Notes: generated by a model from the sequence alone, not told the origin. A stretch of DNA of 45,905 nucleotides from Haloarcula argentinensis DSM 12282 (GCA_000336895.1 AOLX01000003.1:106966-152870), one strand, 5' to 3'. Numbered from the stretch's first letter, positions 25,069 through 34,161 are shown. Translations and numbers: made by a program.

Positions 25069-25260
25069 ATGACCGTAGCAATTGGTGAATATCAAACCGA
25101 TACAGATAATAAAAAGCTCTACGATAGCAAATTTAACGACTCCAATGCTCAGTCAACGAGTAGTGGGAATGGTGGCGAGGAATTTGTTTCGTGCAATATG
25201 TCTTGTGGTCCAACGTGTCTGATCACAGCACATCAAACCTGTGGTAATCGGCGCAATTAA
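25069..25260 (+). CDS. Lanthipeptide precursor LanA2 (63 aa)
   Basis: Leader MTVAIGEYQTDTDNKKLYDS has the K-x-x-Y-D-x-x-F box at residues 15-22 (KKLYDSKF), followed by a Ser/Gly/Asn-rich linker. Core CNMSCGPTCLITAHQTC plus GNRRN holds four Cys in CxxxCxxxCx7C spacing, with Ser/Thr beside each. It stands alone, 10 kb from lanM on the other strand, so it must be modified in trans. The stop TAA is followed by an AT-rich region. A second reading of function (a small secreted disulfide peptide) is unlikely given the leader identity with lanA1. Confidence 0.85.
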   Translation: MTVAIGEYQTDTDNKKLYDSKFNDSNAQSTSSGNGGEEFVSCNMSCGPTCLITAHQTCGNRRN

Positions 25261-25660
25261 ATCGGCTAACGATCTAATTGATATATCTGGGCACAGCCAT
25301 TTTTAAAAGTCTAGCACTATCAATATAAGCTCCGCGAAAGTTTGTACCCACACAGATCGTATAGAAACGGTCAGTCCTGGCTTTGGGGGTCTGAAACCGT
25401 CGTCCGATGTGGTTTCAGCCGTGCAGTCGCACAATGCATTGGGAGGACACGCCCTTTGAATAGCTCAACTACGACCGAATCCGATGGGCTGTGAGTAACA
25501 CTTCTTAATAGGTCCTCAGCCAAGTATTTGCGCTGATATCGAATCAACAGATAGCGGCTGGTTTAGCCGCAAAACTCGAATGCGTGTGACATTCCTATTA
25601 ATTCAACCAGACAGAATTGTTCAACTGATGCAGATTGCCAAATAATAAGAGCCTATCCTA
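25261..25660. other. Intergenic stretch
   Basis: Four hundred bases between lanA2 and the convergent ABC-2 operon. No gene is supported. The middle (25380-25480) is more GC-rich and may be old coding debris. Confidence 0.4.
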
Positions 25661-26467
25661 TCAATAATGCCCCATCACACCTCGCATTCGTGCGATCCTC
25701 CCCGCGCGGTAGAAGCAATAGTAGCCTATTAGAAGGTAGGTCGTAGAGGTTATTACGAGAATAGCGAGTTCCGCTGCAGGGAGGTCCCAAATGCGAACTG
25801 CATCTTCCATGACAACTCGAGTGAAGTAGCTTCCGTGTGCTACTGGCAGAAGCATCAGCCACCTAATTTCATTTACAGGTGCTGCGATTAGCCCGATGAA
25901 CCCAAACTGTAGTAACTGAAATACATTTTCGATACGTTTGTAGATGAGGGCGAGTCCCCCAAACAGGTAGCCGAGTCCAATGACAGACATCAGTGTTAAA
26001 AATACCAGTGGAACTACTGAAAATGGATCAAAGGTCAACCACCGACCAGTGGTGGCCATCATCAATATCAGGAGTAGCAGTCCCCACAGGAAGCTAAAAC
26101 AGACGTTAACAACCGTCATTACACCCATAACAGTCCCAAGCCCATGTGGAGACATATAGAGTCGTTCAAGCGTTCCCCACTGTGCTTCGCGGGTAACACT
26201 CCAAGCCAATCCTGAATACGATGTAATGGCAAGTGAGAATAGAAAGAAACCAACGATTATGCCGTCGAGCGAGTCAGTAAGTGCAGGGCCAGCGATGGCC
26301 TGGCCACCAAAGAATATCAGTAAAAAGAATATAAACAGTGTCAGGAACTCTGACGCAGTATTTACCGGATATCGGACGAGAAGAATCCATTTCTTATATG
26401 TGATTACCTTGAGTAATGCAATCAACGAAGGATCGGCGTCGGACGAGTCGAAATCAGAAGTCGCCAT
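25661..26467 (-). CDS. ABC-2 type transporter permease
   Basis: 268 residues with six predicted membrane segments (e.g. FLTLFIFFLLIFFGGQAIAG; GIIVGFFLFSLAITSYSGLA; VMTVVNVCFSFLWGLLLLIL; VVPLVFLTLMSVIGLGYLFG) and the family-typical TREAQWGTLERLYMSP loop between segments 2 and 3. The start overlaps the ATPase gene by 14 bp. ABC-2 pairs of this kind export drugs, polysaccharides or peptides, and in lantibiotic clusters they often act as LanFE-type self-protection pumps. Its location between lanA2 and lanA3 makes such a role the best guess, but there is no LanG-like third subunit and no C39 peptidase domain. Confidence 0.88.
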   Translation of the reverse strand: MATSDFDSSDADPSLIALLKVITYKKWILLVRYPVNTASEFLTLFIFFLLIFFGGQAIAGPALTDSLDGIIVGFFLFSLAITSYSGLAWSVTREAQWGTLERLYMSPHGLGTVMGVMTVVNVCFSFLWGLLLLILMMATTGRWLTFDPFSVVPLVFLTLMSVIGLGYLFGGLALIYKRIENVFQLLQFGFIGLIAAPVNEIRWLMLLPVAHGSYFTRVVMEDAVRIWDLPAAELAILVITSTTYLLIGYYCFYRAGRIARMRGVMGHY

Positions 26468-27554
26468 GTGTGTCTATGTTTACGGATGATGATTTGTCGG
26501 ATTGGTCAACGTTGTCGTTTTTCCCTTTCGGTTTCGTCTCACTGTTCTTCAGGTTAGAACTGCTGCGTTTACCATTAAAATTGGAGTGCCCGGAATTGGA
26601 TTCGACCAGTCGAAGAAACACCTCTTCTAAGTCCGGATCGACAGTTCTGATGTTTCGGATATCTGGTTCATGCTTCTCGAGTGCGTTCATTACATCGAAT
26701 ATTTCAGCCTCCCTATTTGTTGTTACAGTAATGATTAGATGGTTCGTTTCGTTAGTACAATTGACGCCGTCATATCGTTCTAATTTCCGGCGGATCTCCT
26801 TCTTATCAGGAGCATTCACAGTAATCTCGTATTGGCTCGTCTGGAATAACTCCAGCAGGGCGTCGACCGTATCGTACTCAACTACCTTTCCTTCATTAAG
26901 TATGATTACACGATCACAAATATCCTCGATTACGTCCATGTCATGGCTACAGAGAATAATCGTTACGTCTTCCTGATCAGCCAGTTGGCTCAACTCAGAG
27001 CGTAGTTCTAGCGATGTCTCGATGTCAAGGCCAAGCGTCGGTTCGTCCAGAAAGATCACCTCAACATCACGCGCCAACGTTGACGCCAATGACACTTTCT
27101 GTTTCATTCCACGCGAAAGTTCGTTAACCGTGGTATCAGCACAGTCAGTGAGGCCAAATTGTTCTAGGTGAGTTTCATGCTTTTCTCGCAAGTCAGTGGG
27201 ATTATCGCCGCCAAGACCAGCGAAGAAGGCAAGATTCTCTCGAACAGTCAGTCGCCAGTAGACGTTTCTCGCACCTTCGAGAATTGCCCCTATGTTGTTA
27301 TACGCGATCTTCGGATCATCATAAACATCGATTCCAGCAATCTTGACGGTTCCTGCGTCCGGAATGACTAATCCTAGCATGGATTTGATTGCTGTCGTCT
27401 TTCCAGCTCCGTTCGGACCCAGCAGTCCGACAACATCCCCCCTTTCAATTTCGAACGACAGGCCGTCGACAGCAGTCACAGCATTTTCCCCATCTCCGAA
27501 CGTTTTCTGGAGGTTTTCAACATAGACTGCTGGTCCATTATCTGACTCACTCAT
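26454..27554 (-). CDS. ABC-2 transporter ATP-binding protein with long C-terminal tail
   Basis: Partner ATPase of the permease. It has Walker A GPNGAGKTT (~residue 43), signature ELSRGMKQKV, Walker B VIFLDEPTLGLD and H-loop CSHDMD. The C-terminal domain (~220-310, YEITVNAPDKKEIRRKLERY) is like that of drug/lantibiotic exporters. The last ~50 residues are polar and low-complexity (SNSGHSNFNGKRSSSN; NDNVDQSDKSSSVN) and unusual. An AT-rich box (AAATATAAG) lies about 20 nt before the ATG, in keeping with a leaderless transcript for the ATPase-permease operon. Likely function is export of, or immunity to, the modified peptides; the substrate is inferred from neighbours only. Confidence 0.88.
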   Translation of the reverse strand: MSESDNGPAVYVENLQKTFGDGENAVTAVDGLSFEIERGDVVGLLGPNGAGKTTAIKSMLGLVIPDAGTVKIAGIDVYDDPKIAYNNIGAILEGARNVYWRLTVRENLAFFAGLGGDNPTDLREKHETHLEQFGLTDCADTTVNELSRGMKQKVSLASTLARDVEVIFLDEPTLGLDIETSLELRSELSQLADQEDVTIILCSHDMDVIEDICDRVIILNEGKVVEYDTVDALLELFQTSQYEITVNAPDKKEIRRKLERYDGVNCTNETNHLIITVTTNREAEIFDVMNALEKHEPDIRNIRTVDPDLEEVFLRLVESNSGHSNFNGKRSSSNLKNSETKPKGKNDNVDQSDKSSSVNIDTHGDF

Positions 27555-27840
27555 TTATGATATCATCCTTATATTTCGAATGTTCATACTACTCCATATA
27601 ATAACTGTCGTTTCATTCATATTCACATATGACTTCATGGGAAGCCTGCTGATGTGAGCCTGTCATAGAAAGCGTCACGTGCGAGGCGGCAGGGTTTGGA
27701 AACTGTGTCCACCAGCACCAAGTCCCTGCAGAGCATATGCATTCCCTGCACTGTGTCTCCAACTCGTCATTGCAATTACCGACTTTGAGTGGGGCGACGA
27801 CCTTAGCCGCGAGAAGTATAATTTATACTATATCCAACCA

Positions 27841-27897
27841 CATGTCTGTCATTGCGCAGGAAATTCTACACACTGTTGCTATAACTGCCTCCCAGAA
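27841..27897 (-). pseudogene. Relic of a sixth lanthipeptide core, inverted
   Basis: The minus strand reads AVIATVCRISCAMTDMW, closely matching the LanA4 end ASCVATACGISCAVTGV; the DNA around GAATTTCCTGCGCA is identical. The leader is gone (a TAA precedes it), so it is a fragment left by duplication and inversion. Confidence 0.6.
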
Positions 27898-27991
27898 TTA
27901 TATTTGTGAGCATGGTTAGTATAATCTGGAAGATATTCCTGGAAGTAACAAAGTGTATGGAAAGAATGGTTCGTTGCAGGTATGGGAGACA

Positions 27992-28012
27992 TCAAAAGTT
28001 CTTAATAGTAAG
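27992..28012 (+). promoter_or_regulatory. Promoter of lanA3
   Basis: CAAAAG-TTC-TTAATAGTAAG, 17 nt before the ATG, differs from the lanA2 box at only a few positions. Confidence 0.7.
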
Positions 28013-28029
28013 AACCAAAATCAACACAC

Positions 28030-28209
28030 ATGTCTGTAGTAACTGGTGAAAATGAGGTTGAGACAATGAATAAAGACCACTACGATGCCGAATTTAGCGC
28101 TCACCCGACGAATAATGAGCACAGTAGCGTAGACCGTCCTTCCAATGATATCATTGAAATGTGTCACACTACCTGTGCCCAGACGTGTGTCTGGACGTCC
28201 GTTTTTTAA
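28030..28209 (+). CDS. Lanthipeptide precursor LanA3 (59 aa)
   Basis: Leader MSVVTGENEVETMNKDHYDA with the box KDHYDAEF at residues 15-22, then an acidic/polar linker. Core CHTTCAQTCVWTSVF has three Cys in CxxxCxxxC spacing, two of them directly preceded by Thr, giving short ring options. The start ATG lies 17 nt behind the shared promoter box and has no Shine-Dalgarno, as expected for a leaderless message. It is a stand-alone gene divergent from the ABC-2 operon, and therefore a trans substrate for the single LanM of the window. Confidence 0.86.
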   Translation: MSVVTGENEVETMNKDHYDAEFSAHPTNNEHSSVDRPSNDIIEMCHTTCAQTCVWTSVF

Positions 28210-29305
28210 CCCGATAGTGAGTTATGGTGATATCAGAGTAGAGTCCGTGATTTGACATAGTTGCTAATTTTGTCGGGTACTTAGGGAAGATCGGTAGTGT
28301 TCGCCGTTCTTAACCAATGACTCAGTTTTTGATTCATTCACCCCAGTAACATGAATCTATGAACAACTTCGCTCCAAACACGTGGAGAAATGTGGTTCGG
28401 GCACGAATAGATGCGTATCCTATCACTCGATTTCCAATAGTGACACTAAGCAAATACATTAGGAATCCTTCGGCTCTCATCTCTTCCGATTTCTTTGTTC
28501 ACTCTACAGCAGTAACAGCTCCCCATGGAGCTATAAGGAAAGGCAGGTGGTAGTGTATGGCCGAACCGTCGAAATTGACAAGCCGCCGGTGGCCGTTTGC
28601 TTGAATATAACGGTATTTACACGGTACTCGCGAACATTATACCCATGCTTTAGGAACGGACAACAAAAGAAAGACTCTGACGAACACTTGAGACTATCTG
28701 TAAGCAAAATCCGGCCGAGTGCAGCCAGCGCGGCTCCACGAAGCTCACTCAACTTGTGTCCGGCGATTGTACGTCTCATCATACACTGATTATCTTATCC
28801 AGGTATCATTTATGTGGTTCTCGGTGTGATCTTCAATCCTGTACTTGAAGTCGATTGGTTCGTCGTTGTTTCTCAGATTATACAGAGCTACCGTCACGAT
28901 AGCCACGTCAACGAGTTTATTGTGCTACCCAAGTAGGTCTTGGAGCAGGCCGCTCGTACGTACAGGTTCCTCCGCTCACTAAATGTTACAGGGACACTTT
29001 TCGTGGGAGGTTGACTGTATCGCCGTCACGTGTTCCGCTAGATTACAGAAAAGAGACGCGACAAAACGTATCCAGCGCTCACGTGTGGAAACAGCGATCG
29101 GTATCCGCAAGAATCCTGGCCTCGGGCCGCGGGGACCCGAGATGCAGTGAGGGTTCAAGTACACGTCTCCCTTGCCTTATGACTCCACTCATTGACTCGT
29201 CAATCACCACTGGGAAAGTGGCGTTGCTATCCCCATCATCATGCTATGGGAACACTTCTGTACCACCGGCTTAGTATGACAACCCTATATATCATGCACC
29301 TAATA
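28210..29305. other. Long stretch between lanA3 and lanA4
   Basis: Almost 1.1 kb without an intact gene. One frame at about 28800-28940 reads GIIYVVLGVIFNPVLEVDWF, like one or two membrane helices of a small membrane protein, but it has no start and soon stops. The rest shows no recognisable coding sequence. Confidence 0.45.
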
Positions 29306-29326
29306 TCAAAGAATTTAACTTATGGA
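29306..29326 (+). promoter_or_regulatory. Promoter of lanA4
   Basis: TCAAAGAATTTAACTTAT, 16-17 nt before the ATG, is a slightly diverged version of the precursor promoter box. Confidence 0.6.
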
Positions 29327-29342
29327 GTTCGTACTAATATCC

Positions 29343-29543
29343 ATGTCTGTTGCACTTCAACAGTCAGGAATAGAGGAGTCGAATAAGGATAGCTATGACA
29401 CCAAATTTAATCAGACTATACAACTCCCTGAGATCAATGAGAAGGCAAACAACTGTGATCCAGCAGAACTGTGTGTCGCTACTTGCGGCGCTAGTTGTGT
29501 GGCAACGGCGTGTGGAATTTCCTGCGCAGTGACAGGCGTATAG
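29343..29543 (+). CDS. Lanthipeptide precursor LanA4 (66 aa)
   Basis: Leader MSVALQQSGIEESNKDSYDT with box KDSYDTKF at residues 15-22. The linker is Asn/Glu-rich and includes one extra Cys (NNCDPAEL). Core CVATCGASCVATACGISC plus AVTGV has five Cys, mostly each preceded by Thr, Ser or Ala, the most ring-rich product of the set. The MSV start and promoter spacing match LanA3. Its core is the source or sister of the inverted relic at 27841-27897, which points to gene duplication within this region. Confidence 0.87.
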   Translation: MSVALQQSGIEESNKDSYDTKFNQTIQLPEINEKANNCDPAELCVATCGASCVATACGISCAVTGV

Positions 29544-29620
29544 CCGGATAGACAATAGATTATCATCAGTACTCATACTATATCCTCATTATTAACAGAG
29601 CCGTCTATTGCATTCTCTAT

Positions 29621-29641
29621 GCAAGGTTTTTTATAATTAAC
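29621..29641 (+). promoter_or_regulatory. Promoter of lanA5
   Basis: CAAGG followed by TTTTTTATAATTAAC, 18 nt before the ATG; closest to the lanA1 box (GCAAGG shared). Confidence 0.6.
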
Positions 29642-29659
29642 CGGCTAATTGTCATTTGC

Positions 29660-29833
29660 ATGTCTATAGTAGGCCATGCAGACGGTGTGGATGAGAGTCG
29701 TAAAAACGATCTCGACGAGGATTTTGAGCCTCCCTCCCCAATGGATCAAGATCGTCGTCCTGAGGAGATCAACGAACTCGGAGACTGCGGACTCACCTGC
29801 GGCCTCAGCTGTGGGGCTACGTCGGTCCTCTAA
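29660..29833 (+). CDS. Lanthipeptide precursor LanA5 (57 aa)
   Basis: Leader MSIVGHADGVDESRKNDLDE with the box KNDLDEDF at residues 15-22, where the usual Tyr is Leu, so this is the most divergent leader. A Pro/Asp-rich linker follows (PPSPMDQDRRPEEINE), then core CGLTCGLSCGATSVL with three Cys in CxxxCxxxC spacing, two of them preceded by Thr or Ser. It lies 116 bp behind lanA4 and has its own promoter. Because Tyr18 is lost, it tests whether the synthetase needs that residue. Confidence 0.85.
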   Translation: MSIVGHADGVDESRKNDLDEDFEPPSPMDQDRRPEEINELGDCGLTCGLSCGATSVL

Positions 29834-29974
29834 GACCTAGCTACTTGCAGGCGGTCCCCTCCCTCAAGGAGTATCACAGTCCGTGCAAACGGACAAGAAA
29901 CGCAGTGGGGAGGGGATACAGCCGCAGTGTTTAGTTAAGCGTAAAAAGTGAGGCGGATTGATTTCTTGGTGTCT

Positions 29975-30492
29975 ATCCAGAAATCAGCCGCCTCAGCGAA
30001 TATAGAGTAGATTAATTTGGATTTTGTGGAGGGTGAACGTACACCCGAGTCGGCGATGGCGTTAGGTATTCAATCGCACGTTGCGGGACCGACGTTGTCG
30101 AATACCGTCGAATTACTCGAAGATTGGGGTGTCCAACGCAGCCGCAAAGCCGTCCACGATTGGGTTCAGAAGACCAATCTACAGCCAGAATCTGTGAAAT
30201 CTTCCAATCAAATTGCTGGACGAAGCAGTGACTCGCATCAACGATCAGCAATTCCGGCTGTACGCCGCTGCCGATCCACAGTCACACGAACTGCTTCACG
30301 TCCGACTCTTTGGGACGACTACTACCCCCCTGCAGAAATTTCCCTACACTAACTTCGGCACAAACACGATGTTGAAACTGCCGTCTTTCTCGTCTACGAC
30401 ACTCAACACATCCAAACTGCACTGCAACGGACTGGACTCCGGTTTGGGATGAGTCACCACGGAAATCAGAACGCTGTCGAACGAATTTTTGA
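29975..30492 (+). pseudogene. IS6-family transposase (ISH15-like), broken
   Basis: Reads EISRLSEY, a TAG, INLDFVEGERTPESAMALGI, VELLEDWGVQRSRKAVHDWV, then in other frames RINDQQFRLYAAADPQSHEL, VETAVFLVYDTQHIQTALQ and FGMSHHGNQNAVERIFE. These are the ordered blocks of haloarchaeal IS6-type transposases (DDE). Several frameshifts and the loss of the C-terminal ~40 residues make it inactive. Its 3' end abuts a truncated gene on the other strand near 30492, so it probably interrupted that gene. Confidence 0.8.
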
Positions 30493-30658
30493 GAACCCGT
30501 TCGACCGCTGCGGTATGAACCGCTTCTCCCTGGATCTCCTCGGGACGTTCTTCTATCTCATCGACGCGCTCGTCAACGCGCTTGTCATCGTATTTGTCGA
30601 TGAGAATCCCAATCTCGGAGGGCGATTCGTCCGTTACATCGGGTACGTCCAAGTCCAT
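30492..30658 (-). CDS. Truncated acidic hypothetical protein
   Basis: MDLDVPDVTDESPSEIGILI, then DKYDDKRVDERVDEIEERPE and IQGEAVHTAAVERVL. This is a strongly halophilic, helical N-terminus cut off by the IS6 remnant; beyond about 30492 the frame is antisense to transposase sequence. Function unknown; the charged coiled-coil-like helix would suit a DNA-binding or partner protein. Confidence 0.45.
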
Positions 30659-30899
30659 GTTGCTTCACTCCATCGTCATCGCGGACGGACACCCTCTGCC
30701 ACCTATCAGCCCACGTATCATAAACCGGGACCCGTATGAACTCGTAATCTGAATCCTTGGTTACACGGGTGATCTCTCCGGAGTTAGGATCGTCCGTTGT
30801 GCGCTCTCTAGTGGTCACAGAGAGAGCAACCGTGCGCCCCAGCGGTGGGTCACGCGGGGCGCGTTTTCGTCGTACATCGGCGAATTTCCGCTTAGTCAC
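30585..30899 (-). CDS. Hypothetical basic protein (up to 104 aa)
   Basis: MTKRKFADVRRKRAPRDPPL, then VALSVTTRERTTDDPNSGEI and YEFIRVPVYDTWADRWQRVS. The first ~80 residues look coding. The rest overlaps the next gene's start in another frame and is probably a shadow, so a frameshift near 30660 is likely. No family recognised. Confidence 0.35.
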   Translation of the reverse strand: MTKRKFADVRRKRAPRDPPLGRTVALSVTTRERTTDDPNSGEITRVTKDSDYEFIRVPVYDTWADRWQRVSVRDDDGVKQHGLGRTRCNGRIALRDWDSHRQIR

Positions 30900-32109
30900 A
30901 CATCTATGCCTCAGTAGTTAGAACTACTAGACTGAACCAAGATCAGTACGTCACCGCACCACATAACACTCTCTTCTTCCGCCTGGTTGGGATCCGTAAT
31001 GTGGAGACTGAAGAGTGCCGTCTGTACTAACGAACCTTGACAGAAATAAATGCGGCGTGACTACTATCACGTAGCTCTATTGATCACACTGGGAAGTCGA
31101 ACTCCTCCAAGCAACTGAAGTCACGGTTTGGACTAACTAAATCAACACGGGATCGATTACATAATTGAGGCCATAATCCTTATCGTAGCAATTTCATTGC
31201 TGAGGATCGGGTGAACCGAGTGCATTCGACGCATATCACCACTAAAATCGTGTGTATGCGGAGAATTCGGAGAAGAAGCTGGCAGTCAGTAATCACGGAT
31301 CTCGCCCTTGGAACTCCTACCTGTCTGTTATGTGAATGGTGCTTTATAGTATAAGTTCAAATATGCGTCACTTTAAATAACAAGTGTACAAGTATCATTC
31401 TGATTGTGTTACCAAGGAACCCACGCTAGGGATCGTACTGAAATCCTGGATCGAGAGCGACCCTTGACCACCGAATAATCGTACACAAAATATACGTATC
31501 CCTCAAGCATGTTCAAGATCTGAGTGCCTCCTTTCACTCGTCCACGTGGCTACGGATGTTCGTTGCCCATCCAAGGCTCGGTTCGGGCAGGCCACTCACA
31601 TTTTGGCATCGTTCGGTTACTCTCTCAGGCTAACGAACCAGTCAAATCAATCATTGATTGCATCGCTGTCGACCTTCGGTAGTTCTACCCGCTCTGTCGG
31701 GGCTTCATCTACCGTCAATTAATAACCACCTCATTGGAACTAATAAACATCCGTCGCTTTGAATGGGAAAATAGACCGTTTTCAGGAGAGTCTACAGATG
31801 GTCAGTGGCGGCGTACAACTAGAATTGTTGGTCGTTGATCCGAATACTGTTTGATCAAGCGGGATTCGGCTCTTTTCGTGATTCTGGTTGTATGTCAGCT
31901 TTCTGTACGAAATTTTCTGGATCTCAAATTCGGCCAATAACTAGAACCATATCAAGTATATTGTGTATCGATATCAATATTTTAGATATAAATAAACCCC
32001 ATATATCTGAAAAATCGTTTTGGATACCAATATGGCGACTAGAGTATTTTCTGTCGGATTTAGTACTATAATATGAATTCAACTGATCTCAGTGGCTGTT
32101 ACCTACTAA
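30900..32109. other. Decayed, gene-free stretch
   Basis: About 1.2 kb with no supportable gene on either strand. AT-rich parts around 31950-32080 contain only short frames of non-halophilic composition. Probably old insertion and deletion debris. Confidence 0.5.
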
Positions 32110-32670
32110 CCAGTTTGCCTGCCTCGCAAACGGGACGTTTTCAGACTCGCCGGCCGAATTCTTCGTAGTTGATATTTCGACGGGAGAACAGCAATAGCAA
32201 ACGAAGGTCCCAGTCAATGAGACAAATCTGGTGGGGTCTGTAGCAGTCGACGACAACTATCTGTTCATTCGGCTGGAGATTCAGAGCCTTCGATCTGGCC
32301 GATGGCAGTGGAGTCTGGCACATGTAGCTGGATTCGCCGGCCGAGACTACGCTGACAGTCTTCGATGGGACGGTGTACGTCACCAACAGTGAAAGCACCC
32401 TATATGCAGTCAAGGCAACAAATGGAAGTGAGCTTTGGCGGGCTGACGTGGGCACTCCCGAAAGGGCACAGCAGTTGCCCTCACCAACGATGGAGTGTAT
32501 GCCGGAACACAATCAGGCTGTACTCACTCACGAGGACTGGCGAAACACGCTGGCAGTTCGATATCACCAGTGCAACAACGCCGACGGTCGGCACAGACAC
32601 TGTCTACGTTGGTGGATTCAGAAATCAAGTAGTTTTCGCTGTGAACCGTGAAGATGGCATGAACGCTGGC
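32110..32670 (+). pseudogene. PQQ-type beta-propeller protein remnant
   Basis: Frame-shifted blades: FVVDISTGEQQ followed by TKVPVNETNLVGSVAVDDNY, then TLTVFDGTVYVTNSESTLYA and VKATNGSELWRADVGTPE, then VALTNDGVYAGTQSG, then LYSLTRTGETRWQFDITSAT and VYVGGFRNQVVFAVNREDG. The repeated [LV]YAxxxxxGxxxW pattern is that of PQQ/BamB-like repeats found in many haloarchaeal extracellular proteins. At least three frameshifts and a stop break it, and neither a signal peptide nor a start is present. Confidence 0.65.
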
Positions 32671-32877
32671 GATATAACACTGAGGAACACCAGTCTCCAG
32701 CAGCCGGCGTCGACGGTGAGGCGGTAGCACTCGTCTTGGTTCTCGACAGTCGTCATTAACGAGGTCATCCAGTGCGGCTTCGACATCCATCGGCGAGCGG
32801 TCAGAGTGTGCGACAGCCACTGTGAACAGCGACTGACGGCTTTAACAGCGCAAGACTATCGAAAACAAACGGCTCAG

Positions 32878-33270
32878 TTATTTCATCCCGTAGCCCATCT
32901 TCCGGAGTTCGTCTTCCACGGTCTTATCGGGCTCACCAGCCGCGAGGATGGCCGCCTCAAGAACGTCGATCTTATACACCGATTCGTTTTGGAAGGTCTC
33001 GTCCATCCGGTCGACCAACTCGTCAACGTGAGTTTGGGCAACATCTCGGAGGAAAATGTTCCCGTGGTCACGGTCGTCCTGCACACCGTCTCGACGGTAC
33101 TTGTATGGGAGATTTGAGGTCGTGTCGGCGGTGTCAGTAGCTGACGAACCACTATCGGGGCCGGCGTGGGCCCTACCGGCATCCTGGGATTCGTCGGCCG
33201 TCTCGGTTTCTTCAGCGCTCTCATCATCGTCGAAATCGTCTTCGAACGGAGAGCCAGCGCCAGACTTCAT
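32878..33270 (-). CDS. Small ParA-partner protein (130 aa), probable partition adaptor
   Basis: Starts MKSGAGSPFEDDFDDDESAE, overlapping the parA stop by four bases (ATGA). Residues 1-75 are an acidic, Ser/Thr/Asp-rich disordered region. Residues 80-130 (HGNIFLRDVAQTHVDELVDR; KIDVLEAAILAAGEPDKTVE) are helical and resemble the compact dimer or DNA-binding part of haloarchaeal partition partners. ParA operons normally encode a centromere-binding partner directly downstream, and this is the only candidate. No HTH motif can be named with certainty, so the assignment is by context. Confidence 0.65.
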   Translation of the reverse strand: MKSGAGSPFEDDFDDDESAEETETADESQDAGRAHAGPDSGSSATDTADTTSNLPYKYRRDGVQDDRDHGNIFLRDVAQTHVDELVDRMDETFQNESVYKIDVLEAAILAAGEPDKTVEDELRKMGYGMK

Positions 33271-34139
33271 GCATCAAACGCTCCCTCGATTTCCGCTGCG
33301 AGGTCGTCGTACTTTTCGAGGGTCGCGTGTTCGCGGTCAGGAACGCGTCGGACGCCCTTCTCGCCGTCCTTGTAGGCGTCTTTAACAACCTGATAGGCAG
33401 TCGCACGGGCGTCCCACATCTCCTGCATGAGCGACTCGCGTTTCCGGAACACGGCTGGCACGTCGTAGTCGACATCCTCTTCGAGCGTTGCGAGGTGTTG
33501 CTGTTGCCCGGTCGTGTCGCCGAACGCTACGGGTACGATCCCCAGAACGCCGACTTCGATGCCGAGGTTGTCCTCCAGACCGTCGACGAGCTGCTCTAGG
33601 CCGTCGATGCTGAGCGATCCCTTGCCCGACAGTTCGACCGGAATAAGGACCGTCTGCGTGACCATGACCGCGTTGTAGAGCCCCTGGCCTTCCGAGGCCT
33701 GCGGGTCGCAGATGATGACGTCGTAGTCCTCGTGGACGCCGTTCCGCCCGAGGAGCTGGTACAGTTGTTCCTCTTCGACCCACTCGACATCAGGATTCAT
33801 CTGTTCCTCGGTCTCTTTGGCCCGCCGCATCGTCGTATCCAGCGACGAGAGCATGTTGTGGGCTGGAATCACGTCAAGGTTCTCGACGCCGGTATCCTCA
33901 CGGATGAGGTCTTCGAACGGGCCCTTGCCACGACCGACCATGTGCCGGACGAGGTTATCCGCGCCGCCATCGTCGCGATCCTCGTCGACACCGAAGATGT
34001 AGGAAATAGACGCCTCCTGCGGGTCGAGGTCGATGACGAGCGTTTTCAATCCGTTTTGGGCGTGCGCGTGTGCGAGGTTCGCTGCTGTCGTCGTCTTGCC
34101 GACGCCGCCGGCCTCGCTATACGTCGTATACGCTAGCAT
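33267..34139 (-). CDS. parA: ParA-family partition ATPase
   Basis: A ParA/Soj-type ATPase that positions or segregates plasmid copies. It has deviant Walker A EAGGVGKTTTAANLAHAHA with the ParA signature Lys position occupied by Ala-Gly-Gly, the switch region VIDLDPQEASIS, and Walker B-like DVIICDPQASEG. GIVPVAFGDTT follows, and then a C-terminal helical part (RKRESLMQEMWDARATAYQV) that matches haloarchaeal ParA homologues. Start MLAYTTYSEAGG at 34139. Immediately upstream lie an inverted repeat and four tandem repeats, the probable centromere/operator, so the operon is likely self-regulated. Confidence 0.93.
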   Translation of the reverse strand: MLAYTTYSEAGGVGKTTTAANLAHAHAQNGLKTLVIDLDPQEASISYIFGVDEDRDDGGADNLVRHMVGRGKGPFEDLIREDTGVENLDVIPAHNMLSSLDTTMRRAKETEEQMNPDVEWVEEEQLYQLLGRNGVHEDYDVIICDPQASEGQGLYNAVMVTQTVLIPVELSGKGSLSIDGLEQLVDGLEDNLGIEVGVLGIVPVAFGDTTGQQQHLATLEEDVDYDVPAVFRKRESLMQEMWDARATAYQVVKDAYKDGEKGVRRVPDREHATLEKYDDLAAEIEGAFDA

Positions 34140-34161
34140 ATGTTATTACCACATGTTGTTA

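Noticed and set aside
28359..28789. Short plus-strand ORFs between lanA3 and lanA4 as further precursors
   Set aside because: No leader box at residues 15-22, no Cys-rich core and no matching promoter box.
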